This document shows, piece by piece, positions 1 to 6,831 of a stretch of DNA of 9,983 bases. A program made the translations under genes and the position numbers. This DNA comes from Alphaproteobacteria bacterium. Lineage in GTDB: Bacteria; Pseudomonadota; Alphaproteobacteria; JABAAW01. Position 1 is the first letter of the stretch; every line of letters begins with the position of its first letter. Under the pieces are notes generated by a model. That model saw only the letters and a list, made by a program, of their open reading frames with translations. It was not told the origin of the DNA and made no database searches. Where the stretch lies: NCBI GenBank assembly GCA_014238625.1, contig JABAAS010000027.1, positions 1 to 9,983 of the forward strand, written 5' to 3'.

Positions 1-990
1 TTTTTAGATCCGGCGATTATCCGCCTTCCTTTTTTATTTCGTTTTCCTCTTGCTTTTCTGATTTCGACATTACGAGCGCGTGAGGCTGCAAAAATATACA
101 AGGCTTTAGGTGGCGGGTCTCCTCTTTTGGCAAATACGAAAAAACAGGTTGTTGCGTTAGAACAAAGTTTGCAAAAAATCAGATCAGAGAAAGTTAAGGT
201 TTTTATTGCTATGCGTTATTGGCATCCAATGAGTCAAGAGACAGTTAACGAAGTAAAGAATTGGTGTCCTTCGCAGGTTATTCTAGCTCCGCTTTATCCG
301 CAATTTTCGAGTTCTACGACCGCTTCGTCGATAAAGCTTTGGACGCGTTGTGCTCAAGCAAAAGGTTTAAATTGCAAGACTAAAGTTCTTTGCTGCTATC
401 CAGATGCCTCTGGTTTTGTGGAGGCGATCAGTGACAATGTCAGAGAGCTTTTGCAGCAAGAAAAGAGCTTTGACGGTCTTAAGCCTTTGCGCATTTTATT
501 TTCAGCGCATGGAATACCTCAAAAATTTGTTGATCAAGGGGATCCATACCAATATCAAATAGAGAAGACTGTTGCTGCAGTAGTAAAAAAATTAAAGCTA
601 CCTAAATCTAATGACTGGAAGTTATGCTATCAAAGTCGAGTTGGTCCAATGAAGTGGTTGCAACCTTACACGGAAGATGAAATTCGCCGAGCCGGCTCGG
701 AAAAGAGGTCACTTTTGGTTGTGCCGATAGCTTTTGTTTCTGAGCATTCCGAAACGCTTTACGAGCTCGACAAAGAGTACTTTGAAATTGCAGTTAAAAG
801 CGGAGTTCCAGTTTACTTACGTGCCGCTACTGTTGGGGTTGCTTCTAGTTTTATTGCAAGTTTATCGAGTGCAATTTCCACTCGCCTTGACAGCAGGGGT
901 TCGGCGAGTGTCTCGAGTTACGAAGACAAACGTATTTGCCCGCGAGTTTTTAATAATTGTCCCTGTTCTCTTACTCAAAAAATTGCGTGA
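1..990 (+). CDS. hemH: Ferrochelatase (5'-truncated by window edge), probable [2Fe-2S] type
   Basis: Inserts ferrous iron into protoporphyrin IX, the last step of protoheme synthesis. The reading frame is open from base 1; the first visible residues (FLDPAIIRLP) match the segment that normally follows the N-terminal LGGPDS.. motif, so about 25 residues are missing. The TTG at 127 is internal, because family-like sequence (SPLLANTKKQ) runs through it. Visible landmarks, numbered in the 329-residue fragment: SAHGIP with the catalytic His at about 170, YQSRVGPMKWLQP at 210-222, and VSEHSETLYELD at 246-257 with the conserved Glu. The C-terminus carries C-X6-C-X-C at about 313-322. As I recall, this is the spacing of the C-terminal iron-sulfur ligands of the Caulobacter and Mycobacterium enzymes, so a [2Fe-2S] cluster is likely but inferred. 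hemJ follows after 16 bases, consistent with a heme operon. Confidence 0.96.
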   Translation, partial: FLDPAIIRLPFLFRFPLAFLISTLRAREAAKIYKALGGGSPLLANTKKQVVALEQSLQKIRSEKVKVFIAMRYWHPMSQETVNEVKNWCPSQVILAPLYPQFSSSTTASSIKLWTRCAQAKGLNCKTKVLCCYPDASGFVEAISDNVRELLQQEKSFDGLKPLRILFSAHGIPQKFVDQGDPYQYQIEKTVAAVVKKLKLPKSNDWKLCYQSRVGPMKWLQPYTEDEIRRAGSEKRSLLVVPIAFVSEHSETLYELDKEYFEIAVKSGVPVYLRAATVGVASSFIASLSSAISTRLDSRGSASVSSYEDKRICPRVFNNCPCSLTQKIA

Positions 991-1006
991 GAGATTTTAA
1001 GTAAAA

Positions 1007-1426
1007 GTGTTGTACAAAACTCTTTTGTTTCTCCATATGCTATCCTTCATCAGCTGGATGGCTGGGCTATTGTATTTACCACGCTTGTTTGTCTATCACA
1101 GTACTGCTCGAGCCGAATCTTTTCCTATGCTAGAGGTTATGGAACGTCGTTTACTGAAGATTATAATGACCCCGGCGATGGTTTTGACTTGGGTTTTTGG
1201 TTTTGCTCTTGCCACAAAAATTTGGGTTTGGAGTGAAAGTTGGTTTTTAGCAAAACTTTTATGTCTTTTACTTTTGAGCGTTTTTCATTTTTATTTGGCA
1301 CATTGGCGCAAAGCCTTTGCGCGACAAGAAAACCGATTGTCGGAGCGTTTTTTTCGAATTGCTAACGAAGTGCCTACGATTTTACTTATTTTGATCTTAT
1401 TATTGGCGATATTTAAGCCTTTTTAG
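1007..1426 (+). CDS. hemJ: Protoporphyrinogen IX oxidase, HemJ type
   Basis: Small integral membrane protein of 139 aa that oxidises protoporphyrinogen IX to protoporphyrin IX, the step before ferrochelatase; the in vivo electron acceptor of the family is unsettled. It starts at GTG 1007, giving MLYKTLLFLH. The sequence shows four hydrophobic segments at about 4-28, 53-72, 80-98 and 121-137. The first helix carries H10 followed by W17MAGLLYLPR, the family signature in which the histidine is thought to bind heme. Other family-like residues are K83 at the start of the third helix, H94 and H99, and NEVPT at 120-124. The length is typical. It lies directly downstream of hemH and is probably co-transcribed with it. 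Only a weak GAGAG purine run, rather far upstream, could serve as a ribosome site. The last 14 bases overlap the 3' end of the opposing MFS gene. Confidence 0.93.
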   Translation: MLYKTLLFLHMLSFISWMAGLLYLPRLFVYHSTARAESFPMLEVMERRLLKIIMTPAMVLTWVFGFALATKIWVWSESWFLAKLLCLLLLSVFHFYLAHWRKAFARQENRLSERFFRIANEVPTILLILILLLAIFKPF

Positions 1427-2576
1427 GTAATAGCGAAAAATTTGTGATAGCCAAAAAAATAAGTAAATATGTGCAAGCAAAGGAAATAAAAAGCAACCCC
1501 CCGCCCCAGATTGATGCAAGCAACGCGAATCCGAAAGGCGCAAACATTCGCGAAAGGCTAGCGAATGACTGCAACAACCCAAACCCATCGCCCTGACTTT
1601 TAGATCCCTTACTCATCAAACTTTGTATTGCGGGATTATTTAAACTTATACCGACTGCGACGAGTGTCAAAGCGCCTAGCAGAACTGCTATATTTATAGC
1701 AACGGCGAGGCCAGCAAAACCGAACAGCAAGAAGACAAGTCCCCATAACACTACCACCCTCTCGCCGTACCGTCGCGCGAGCACCCCCACAATTCCTCCC
1801 TGTACTAGGATTACTATTATCGAGGAATAAGCGAGTAGACTTGCTACTTTTCTTGGGCCGAAGGCAAAGGCTTCCTCGACCCAAAGCGCAAAAATTCCTT
1901 CAAATCCGTGAAATAACAACGATATTAAGAAGTAAATAAGAATTATTATGGCCAAAGGTTTTGTATTGAGCATTGCTAAAATATTACGCCACCTGCGAGA
2001 TGCAAGCGTTTGCGCATTTTTATTTTCTTTTGGCGTGACGATAAACATTGCAATTAGGCATGCGAGTAAAGAAAGAAAACAAGCTGCCAACACGGGAGTC
2101 TTTGAGGGAGCTAAATTTGCACCAATTAACCAAGCACTAAGGATATGCCCGGAAGCGAAGCCGCATCCGAAAGCAGCTCCCAGTAACCCTAGTCCTTTTG
2201 TGCGTTGCTCCTTGTTAGTGGATTTGGCAACTAGTGTTTGACAAGCTATCAACCATCCTGCCGATAGCCCAGCCAATACGCGTGCTGCGTATAATTCCTG
2301 TAACGATGTAGCAATGAAGAGGCCGTAATAGGAACATATTGTTAACGTTCCGCTTATTAGTAGAGTTTTTTGTATTCCCCAATTTTCACAAGCTCTTCCC
2401 CACAGCGGTGCTGACAAAAAGGATGCCGCAGAAAATGCTGAGAAAATCCCGCCTGCATATGCGTAAGACCCTCCGAATTTTAAAACTTGAAAAGGTAAGA
2501 AGGGAATCACCAACGCCAAGGCAGATACGTAGGTAAAAGTAGCCATGCAAGCGATGGCGAGAGGTTTTTTATTCAT
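1413..2576 (-). CDS. MFS transporter, DHA1/TetA-like drug or metabolite exporter
   Basis: A 387-aa polytopic inner-membrane protein with about 12 hydrophobic segments, the usual size for the major facilitator superfamily. The N-terminal half has a motif A-like loop between helices 2 and 3 (APLWGRACENWGIQK, about 57-70). It also has the GLSAGWLIACQTLVAKSTNKEQR stretch at about 103-125, typical of TetA/multidrug exporters after helix 4. A charged central loop is seen at about 182-198, and a degenerate second motif A (GVLARRYGERVV) at about 264-275. It is probably a proton-coupled exporter; the substrate cannot be read from the sequence. The ATG start at 2576 fits the normal short cytoplasmic N-terminus, but no Shine-Dalgarno site precedes it. 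The gene is 73 bases downstream of mutL on the same strand and converges on hemJ with a 14-base 3' overlap, so no intergenic terminator can separate the two. Confidence 0.88.
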   Translation of the reverse strand: MNKKPLAIACMATFTYVSALALVIPFLPFQVLKFGGSYAYAGGIFSAFSAASFLSAPLWGRACENWGIQKTLLISGTLTICSYYGLFIATSLQELYAARVLAGLSAGWLIACQTLVAKSTNKEQRTKGLGLLGAAFGCGFASGHILSAWLIGANLAPSKTPVLAACFLSLLACLIAMFIVTPKENKNAQTLASRRWRNILAMLNTKPLAIIILIYFLISLLFHGFEGIFALWVEEAFAFGPRKVASLLAYSSIIVILVQGGIVGVLARRYGERVVVLWGLVFLLFGFAGLAVAINIAVLLGALTLVAVGISLNNPAIQSLMSKGSKSQGDGFGLLQSFASLSRMFAPFGFALLASIWGGGLLFISFACTYLLIFLAITNFSLLPKKA

Positions 2577-2596
2577 TAATAATCGGTGATAATGCT

Positions 2597-2613
2597 AAAA
2601 AGTTATACTTTTT
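2597..2613 (-). terminator. Short AT-rich hairpin between mutL and the MFS gene, possible weak terminator
   Basis: A perfect 7-bp inverted repeat (AAAAAGT/ACTTTTT) with a 3-base loop lies in the 73-base gap downstream of mutL. The stem has a single G:C pair, and the T-run is part of the stem rather than a separate tract. It would be a poor terminator and may be chance in AT-rich DNA. Confidence 0.2.
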
Positions 2614-2649
2614 CTGTTAATTTTTTATGCTGTTATGTTGTGATACAAT

Positions 2650-4740
2650 TTAATCTCGCTCGAAGAGCTTCTCTAAATCTTTTAAAGAGAGAAGTATGTA
2701 AGTCGGTCTGCCGTGGTTACATTGTGCGGATTTATACCCTTTCTCCAAATTCCTCAGCAGAGTATTCATTTCGTCGATGCTCAAGGTCTGACTTGAGCGT
2801 ACTGCCGCATGACAGGCTAGCCTTGATAAAATTTTATCGATCAGTGATTGAGAAAGTAAACTCGTAGCACTTATAGGTGTTGATATTAGAGTTTCGTTTT
2901 TTATTTTATTTTCGCTTACATTTGGTTGTTCTTCGCGTAATAGGGAGCATATATCTCCGACCATTTTTACAGCAGAGCTAGTTTTTAGCAAGGCTGGGAT
3001 TTCTCGTAGCGAGGCATTTTTTTCGTCGAACAGCTCGAATAAAAAACCAAAATTTTTTACCAACTCCCCTTGCTCTTGTAAGATTTGCAAGTCTGATACG
3101 GTTAGCGCTACAATTTCTGGTATGAGCAATTTCTGTATAGGTATATTTTTAGCGGCGTAATCGCGTTTCAGTTTTTCGTATAGCAATCTTTCGTGTGCAG
3201 CGTGGGAATCGACTAAGATTAATCCTTCGGCGTTTTGTGCGACAATATAGTTTTTATGCAAACAAGCTTTGGCATCTCCGAGAGGATAACCCATTGCCCA
3301 AGAAGAATCGGGGGCTTTGAATTCAGGGCTATAATTTTTCTCTTGCGTAGCATCTTCTTGCTCTGCGGGCAGAGTTGAGGGGTATTGTGTGTTTTTTTCA
3401 TGGTATTCATTGTAAGTTACAGCGGTTGAGCTTGGTTGGTTGCTGTGCAATTTTGTTTGTATTCTTTCTTTTAATGCTTTTGGTGGTTTTGTGAATGCTC
3501 TCTGTTGCTTGATTTTATAATCGTCATTATTTTGCAGAGATTCTTTTTGCACATTTCCGATAATATTTTGTTTGTCATTATTTGGTTCGATTTGGTTTAT
3601 GCTTGCCAAACGATATGCGGCGTTTGCAGCACGTCTGGCGTTATTATCGAGTCCTCGTTTTATGGTTGATAAAATGAATAGGCGTAATGCTTGCGGGTCA
3701 CGAAAACGCACTTCTGTTTTAGAGGGATGAACATTTACATCGACTTCTCGATGAGGAATTTCGATAAATATAGCAAAGATAGGAAATCGCCTTGCCGGTA
3801 TTGCGTCCCCATAAGCCACCCGAATTGTACCGCTCAAGGATTTATCCTGAATGGGTCGGTTATTGACGAAAAGGAATTGTTTTGCGGATCTATTTGTATT
3901 GTATGTTGGTAGTGCGCATAATGCTCTTATACGCATACGTTGGTGTTGAGTGGATATTGGGAAGGCATTTTCGATAAATTGTATACCGAGTATTTGCTCT
4001 ACTCTTTTTTGTGTTGCTATAAAATCAATATTTTCTTGGACTGCGGGAAGGGATAGTTTTTTGCGCTTTTCTTCAAAGCATTCAAATTCTACGAAAGGAT
4101 TTGCCATAGCGGTTCGTTCGATTTGTGCGATTACGAGAGCAGATTCGTAAAGGTCTCCTCGCAAGAATCGCAACCGCGCAGGTGTTGCGAAGAATAGGTC
4201 TTGGACTTCAACGGTAGTTCCTTTTGCTTGTTGTTCGGAGATTTTGCACTCTCCCATCCATCCCCCCTCTACGAATATTTCGGCTGGACATAGGTTTTTT
4301 TGCTTTGTTTTTATACTCATACGGCTTACGGCAGCGATAGCGGCGAGTGCTTCACCACGAAAACCGAAAGTATTTATATTTGACAAATCGTCTCCCTTCA
4401 ATTTGGATGTTGCGTGTCTTTCGGTTGCGAGCGTTAAGTTATCCTTGCTCATGCCGTTCCCGTTATCTTGCACTCTTATGAGAGATTTACCGCCGTGTCT
4501 CAAAGTAACCCGTATTCGCGATGCATTTGCATCGAGCGCATTTTCGATGAGCTCTTTAACAGCTGCCGCTGGTCGTTCCAAGACTTCGCCTGCCGAGATA
4601 CGGTTGATGGTTTTTTGCGTCAAGCGCTTTATTTGAGCTTGTTCAATTTGTTCTCCATCTTGTGTTACCAAGCTTTTATCGGATGCAGTTCTGTCGGCAG
4701 TTTCCGCACGAGTTTCTTGCTTCGTTTCGCTGTTGTACAT
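2650..4740 (-). CDS. mutL: DNA mismatch repair protein MutL, endonuclease type
   Basis: Links mismatch recognition by MutS to strand excision. This 696-aa protein is longer than E. coli MutL (615 aa). The GHKL ATPase domain occupies about 38-370, with ISAGEVLERP (48-57), the ELIENALDA Mg/ATP motif (63-71), DNGNGM (92-97), TFGFRGEAL (124-132) and HPSKTEVRF (338-346). A hydrophilic linker fills about 385-480. The dimerisation/endonuclease domain (about 481-696) carries DSHAAHERLLYE (511-522), ACHAAVR (642-648) and CNHGRPT (674-680). These are the metal-binding motifs of nicking MutLs and are absent from the MutH-dependent E. coli protein. Ser512 replaces the usual Gln of DQHA. About 37 residues, rich in E, T, Q and D, precede the conserved start (KRLTQKTINRISAGE). 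A downstream TTG at codon 24 is possible, but ATG 4740 is the only Met and was kept. No Shine-Dalgarno site is visible. Confidence 0.96.
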   Translation of the reverse strand: MYNSETKQETRAETADRTASDKSLVTQDGEQIEQAQIKRLTQKTINRISAGEVLERPAAAVKELIENALDANASRIRVTLRHGGKSLIRVQDNGNGMSKDNLTLATERHATSKLKGDDLSNINTFGFRGEALAAIAAVSRMSIKTKQKNLCPAEIFVEGGWMGECKISEQQAKGTTVEVQDLFFATPARLRFLRGDLYESALVIAQIERTAMANPFVEFECFEEKRKKLSLPAVQENIDFIATQKRVEQILGIQFIENAFPISTQHQRMRIRALCALPTYNTNRSAKQFLFVNNRPIQDKSLSGTIRVAYGDAIPARRFPIFAIFIEIPHREVDVNVHPSKTEVRFRDPQALRLFILSTIKRGLDNNARRAANAAYRLASINQIEPNNDKQNIIGNVQKESLQNNDDYKIKQQRAFTKPPKALKERIQTKLHSNQPSSTAVTYNEYHEKNTQYPSTLPAEQEDATQEKNYSPEFKAPDSSWAMGYPLGDAKACLHKNYIVAQNAEGLILVDSHAAHERLLYEKLKRDYAAKNIPIQKLLIPEIVALTVSDLQILQEQGELVKNFGFLFELFDEKNASLREIPALLKTSSAVKMVGDICSLLREEQPNVSENKIKNETLISTPISATSLLSQSLIDKILSRLACHAAVRSSQTLSIDEMNTLLRNLEKGYKSAQCNHGRPTYILLSLKDLEKLFERD

Positions 4741-5077
4741 GGTTAATTATTCTATCGAGTATGAATGCCTAGCATTTTTCTGATTATTAAAGATTTTTCT
4801 GTTTTCCCCATCTCTACAACAATGAATATCTTTGCTTTCGTTTACGGAAGTTCAGCTAAGAATTTTGGTGTAGTGGTATTATCAGATGGTTTAGCGAAAA
4901 AACTTTATTGGGCGCAAGATTAGCAAGGTTTTTTTAGATAGAACAAAAAAATTTATAAAGATTCCTTTGCGAACGATAACCATGGATCACCTAATGCATT
5001 ATTAGCAAAAGTAACAATGTTCATTAAATGAGGCATCTTATTTCTGAATGACAGAATCGATTCTCGATGATTTGATG
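4741..5077. other. 337-base gap without a recognised gene
   Basis: This AT-rich spacer separates the b561 gene from mutL, both on the minus strand. It holds two short open frames I cannot assign. One is on the plus strand at 4822-4923 (33 codons, starting MNIFAFVYGSSAKNF). The other is on the minus strand at 4953-5036 (27 codons, starting MPHLMNIVTFANNA). Neither has a ribosome site or a recognisable domain, and both could be chance or remnants of decayed genes. A 12-base perfect palindrome (agaatcgattct) lies at 5053-5064, and a 7-base inverted repeat (attctcg/cgagaat, 5060-5066 and 5083-5089) spans the b561 stop codon. Neither is followed by a T-run on the minus strand. The mutL promoter should lie here, but I see no convincing -35/-10 pair. 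Confidence 0.5.
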
Positions 5078-5758
5078 CTAGACGAGAATAATACCTGCGA
5101 TAACCATTGCACCGATTAGGCACATTATAGCTATTTTTGAACTGACGAATCGCATTTGGCTAGCTTGTTTTTTCAGGAGAGGTGGCAGAGCTTTTCTCCC
5201 GGTTATCATGGGCGTGATGATGTTGTCTTTTTTGTAAGACCAATAGAACAAGACTGCGGCGATATGTACTCCTATTAATATTAGAGTTGCCTTTGCGGCG
5301 ATTTCATGTAGAAAGCTAAGATAGTTGCTTGCTTGTTGCGAGACGAGCTCTGCGAGTGGCCCTTCGAATAATATATCATCATTCGCAAACATCCCTAATG
5401 CGGGGGTTACGAATAGCATAACCACCATCACGCAAGTAGCGAATCCACCTAATGCGTCATGCCCTATATGAGGTTTATTTTTTTGCCTTATATTTATTAA
5501 GCAACACCAAATATCTTTTGCTTTTGGTAGGAATTTTTTGAATTTCGAGCTATCAGAGCCGCAAAATCCCCACATCAGTCGAAATAAGACGAGCGTAAAT
5601 ATGCTAATGCCGAAGATCAAATGCACCTGCATGAAGCCGTTATCACCCGAAACGACTGCACCAACAAAACATATAGCCAGCACCCAATGGAAGCACCGAG
5701 TTGGCAGATCCCAAATTCGACTTTTTTCGTTATTATCGGAGGCGGTCTTTTTATCCAT
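5078..5758 (-). CDS. Cytochrome b561 family protein (cytochrome b/b6 domain)
   Basis: Inner-membrane di-heme electron carrier of the bacterial cytochrome b561 / Ni-Fe hydrogenase b-subunit group. From ATG 5758 it is 226 aa. The start region SRIWDLPTRCFHW (13-25) is the family hallmark. Hydrophobic segments lie at about 24-38, 47-66, 104-123, 152-172 and 206-225. Histidines suited to axial heme ligation are H24 (helix 1), H46 (helix 2), and H151 and H165 (helix 4); H97 and H100 precede helix 3 in a GHDALGG context. The frame extends upstream to a TTG at 5839, but those 27 codons are Cys-rich and unlike the family, and they overlap a good promoter candidate, so the ATG was chosen. A weak AGAG lies about 9 bases before it. 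The electron partner is unknown; no c-type cytochrome or dehydrogenase is nearby. Confidence 0.88.
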   Translation of the reverse strand: MDKKTASDNNEKSRIWDLPTRCFHWVLAICFVGAVVSGDNGFMQVHLIFGISIFTLVLFRLMWGFCGSDSSKFKKFLPKAKDIWCCLINIRQKNKPHIGHDALGGFATCVMVVMLFVTPALGMFANDDILFEGPLAELVSQQASNYLSFLHEIAAKATLILIGVHIAAVLFYWSYKKDNIITPMITGRKALPPLLKKQASQMRFVSSKIAIMCLIGAMVIAGIILV

Positions 5759-5810
5759 TGTATTGCTCTGGATTCGGCTATTGTAGTTGCGCGCTACTTG
5801 CAGAGGACAT

Positions 5811-5839
5811 ATTCTACAGCAGATTTTTTTAAAAGCCAA
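5811..5839 (-). promoter_or_regulatory. Candidate sigma70-type promoter for the b561 gene
   Basis: On the minus strand, TTGGCT (5839-5834; 4 of 6 matches to TTGACA) and TAGAAT (5816-5811; 5 of 6 matches to TATAAT) are separated by 17 bases. Transcription would start near 5804, giving a leader of about 45 bases before ATG 5758. It lies in the 137-base gap after the HAD gene. Its position argues against translation starting at the TTG at 5839. Confidence 0.45.
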
Positions 5840-5895
5840 ATTTCAGGTTTTTACCTCTACGCGATTTTACAAATAAAATAATTTGTAGATATCAC

Positions 5896-6810
5896 CTACC
5901 AACGCACCTCGTTTATTGCAAAGGTGGGAGTTATATTGACGCGATTCGTTAATTTTTTTAGCTTTTGTGCGTTTATGTTTTCATTGATGTTTTGCATTTC
6001 AAGATCGTGTTGATGTATGCCGCTAGCGACGAAAAGAGATGCGCCGCACTTGGCGTTTTGTGCGCCTTTAATATCGTTAGCGAGAGAATCTCCGACTGCC
6101 AAGCATTTTTCTGCGGTTTTGTTTATTGGTATTTTTCCTCCTGCTAATCGGAAGCAAGAATAGTATATATGCGGATCTGGCTTTCCGTGCATTCTTACCT
6201 TCCCGCCCTGTTGAGTGTAGTATTTTGCGATGACTCCTGCGCAGGGGTGTATTGATCCATCTGGCATAGCGACAGCCATATCGGCGTTAGGGCATATTAG
6301 AGGTAGATTTTTTGTTTTAGCAATCGCGAGCGTTGCCTCTAGCTTAGCCAGTTCTTTTTTTGCCCCCTGCCCTTGAGCCAATCCTGTAATTATTAGTGCG
6401 TCTGCTTGCTCTAGATTTTCTACGACACTGCAAGGCATGTTTTTGAGTAGTGACAAGTTGCCATCATATGTTGCGAGGACGAACAATCGAGGATTTTTCG
6501 GTAGTTCTAGGTAGAATTCGTCTTTTGGTTCGCGGAGTTGATCTTGCATATCTGCGCCAGAAGTAACGATATAGTCGTAGTGCTGTCCTTGTTCGAATCC
6601 TAGCGCATTGAGCATCATTTTGGTTTCGCGTCGAGGTTTACTAGAATTAGATAGTGTTACGACACATTTACCAAGCTCTTTGATTTTTAGGAGCGCGTTC
6701 TTTGTATTTTTCGATGCTTCTCGTCCATTATGCATGACCCCCCATTGATCGACGATTATACAATCGAAAGGTTTGACGATATCACGTATGCGGGTGATGA
6801 TTTCGGTCAT
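5896..6810 (-). CDS. HAD superfamily subfamily IIA hydrolase (TIGR01459-like)
   Basis: A 304-aa protein resembling the HAD-IIA family found mostly in alphaproteobacteria; the substrate is unknown, and relatives act on sugar phosphates, nucleotides or p-nitrophenyl phosphate. Motif I is DCIIVDQWGVMHNG (16-29), with D21 as the expected nucleophile. The position of the usual second Asp (23) is Trp, giving DxWGV, which I recall as typical of this subgroup. Motif II is VTLSNSS (51-57). A IIA-type cap fills about 75-195, including CPNADMAVAMPDG at 172-184, the substrate-loop signature. Motif III is MHGKPDPHIY with K209. Motif IV is AVGDSLANDIKGA with D240 and D245. The ATG at 6810 begins 21 bases after the pyrD stop, so the two are likely co-transcribed. 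No Shine-Dalgarno site is evident (AAAATAATAA before the ATG). A link to pyrimidine metabolism is only positional. Confidence 0.88.
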   Translation of the reverse strand: MTEIITRIRDIVKPFDCIIVDQWGVMHNGREASKNTKNALLKIKELGKCVVTLSNSSKPRRETKMMLNALGFEQGQHYDYIVTSGADMQDQLREPKDEFYLELPKNPRLFVLATYDGNLSLLKNMPCSVVENLEQADALIITGLAQGQGAKKELAKLEATLAIAKTKNLPLICPNADMAVAMPDGSIHPCAGVIAKYYTQQGGKVRMHGKPDPHIYYSCFRLAGGKIPINKTAEKCLAVGDSLANDIKGAQNAKCGASLFVASGIHQHDLEMQNINENINAQKLKKLTNRVNITPTFAINEVRW

Positions 6811-6831
6811 TTATTATTTTTGTCAAAAATT

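Noticed and set aside
687..700. A 14-base perfect palindrome (ccgagccggctcgg) in hemH
   Set aside because: It lies in coding sequence for ordinary residues, is a single copy and has no regulatory context; most likely chance.
879..910. An 8-bp perfect hairpin (cactcgcc/ggcgagtg) near the hemH 3' end, as a terminator
   Set aside because: It is inside the hemH coding region, has a 16-nt loop and no T-run, and hemJ follows closely, so termination here makes no sense.
734..1000. An 88-codon plus-strand frame over the 3' part of hemH
   Set aside because: It overlaps a confidently identified hemH in another frame, shows no domain, and is best explained as a shadow.
5759..5839. N-terminal extension of the b561 protein from TTG 5839
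   Set aside because: The residues do not match family N-termini, the ATG at 5758 gives the normal start, and the region contains a promoter candidate.
5868..5887. AT-rich inverted repeat tacaaat/atttgta after the HAD gene, as a terminator
   Set aside because: Its stem is almost all A:T and no T-run follows on the minus strand; this is expected by chance in AT-rich DNA.
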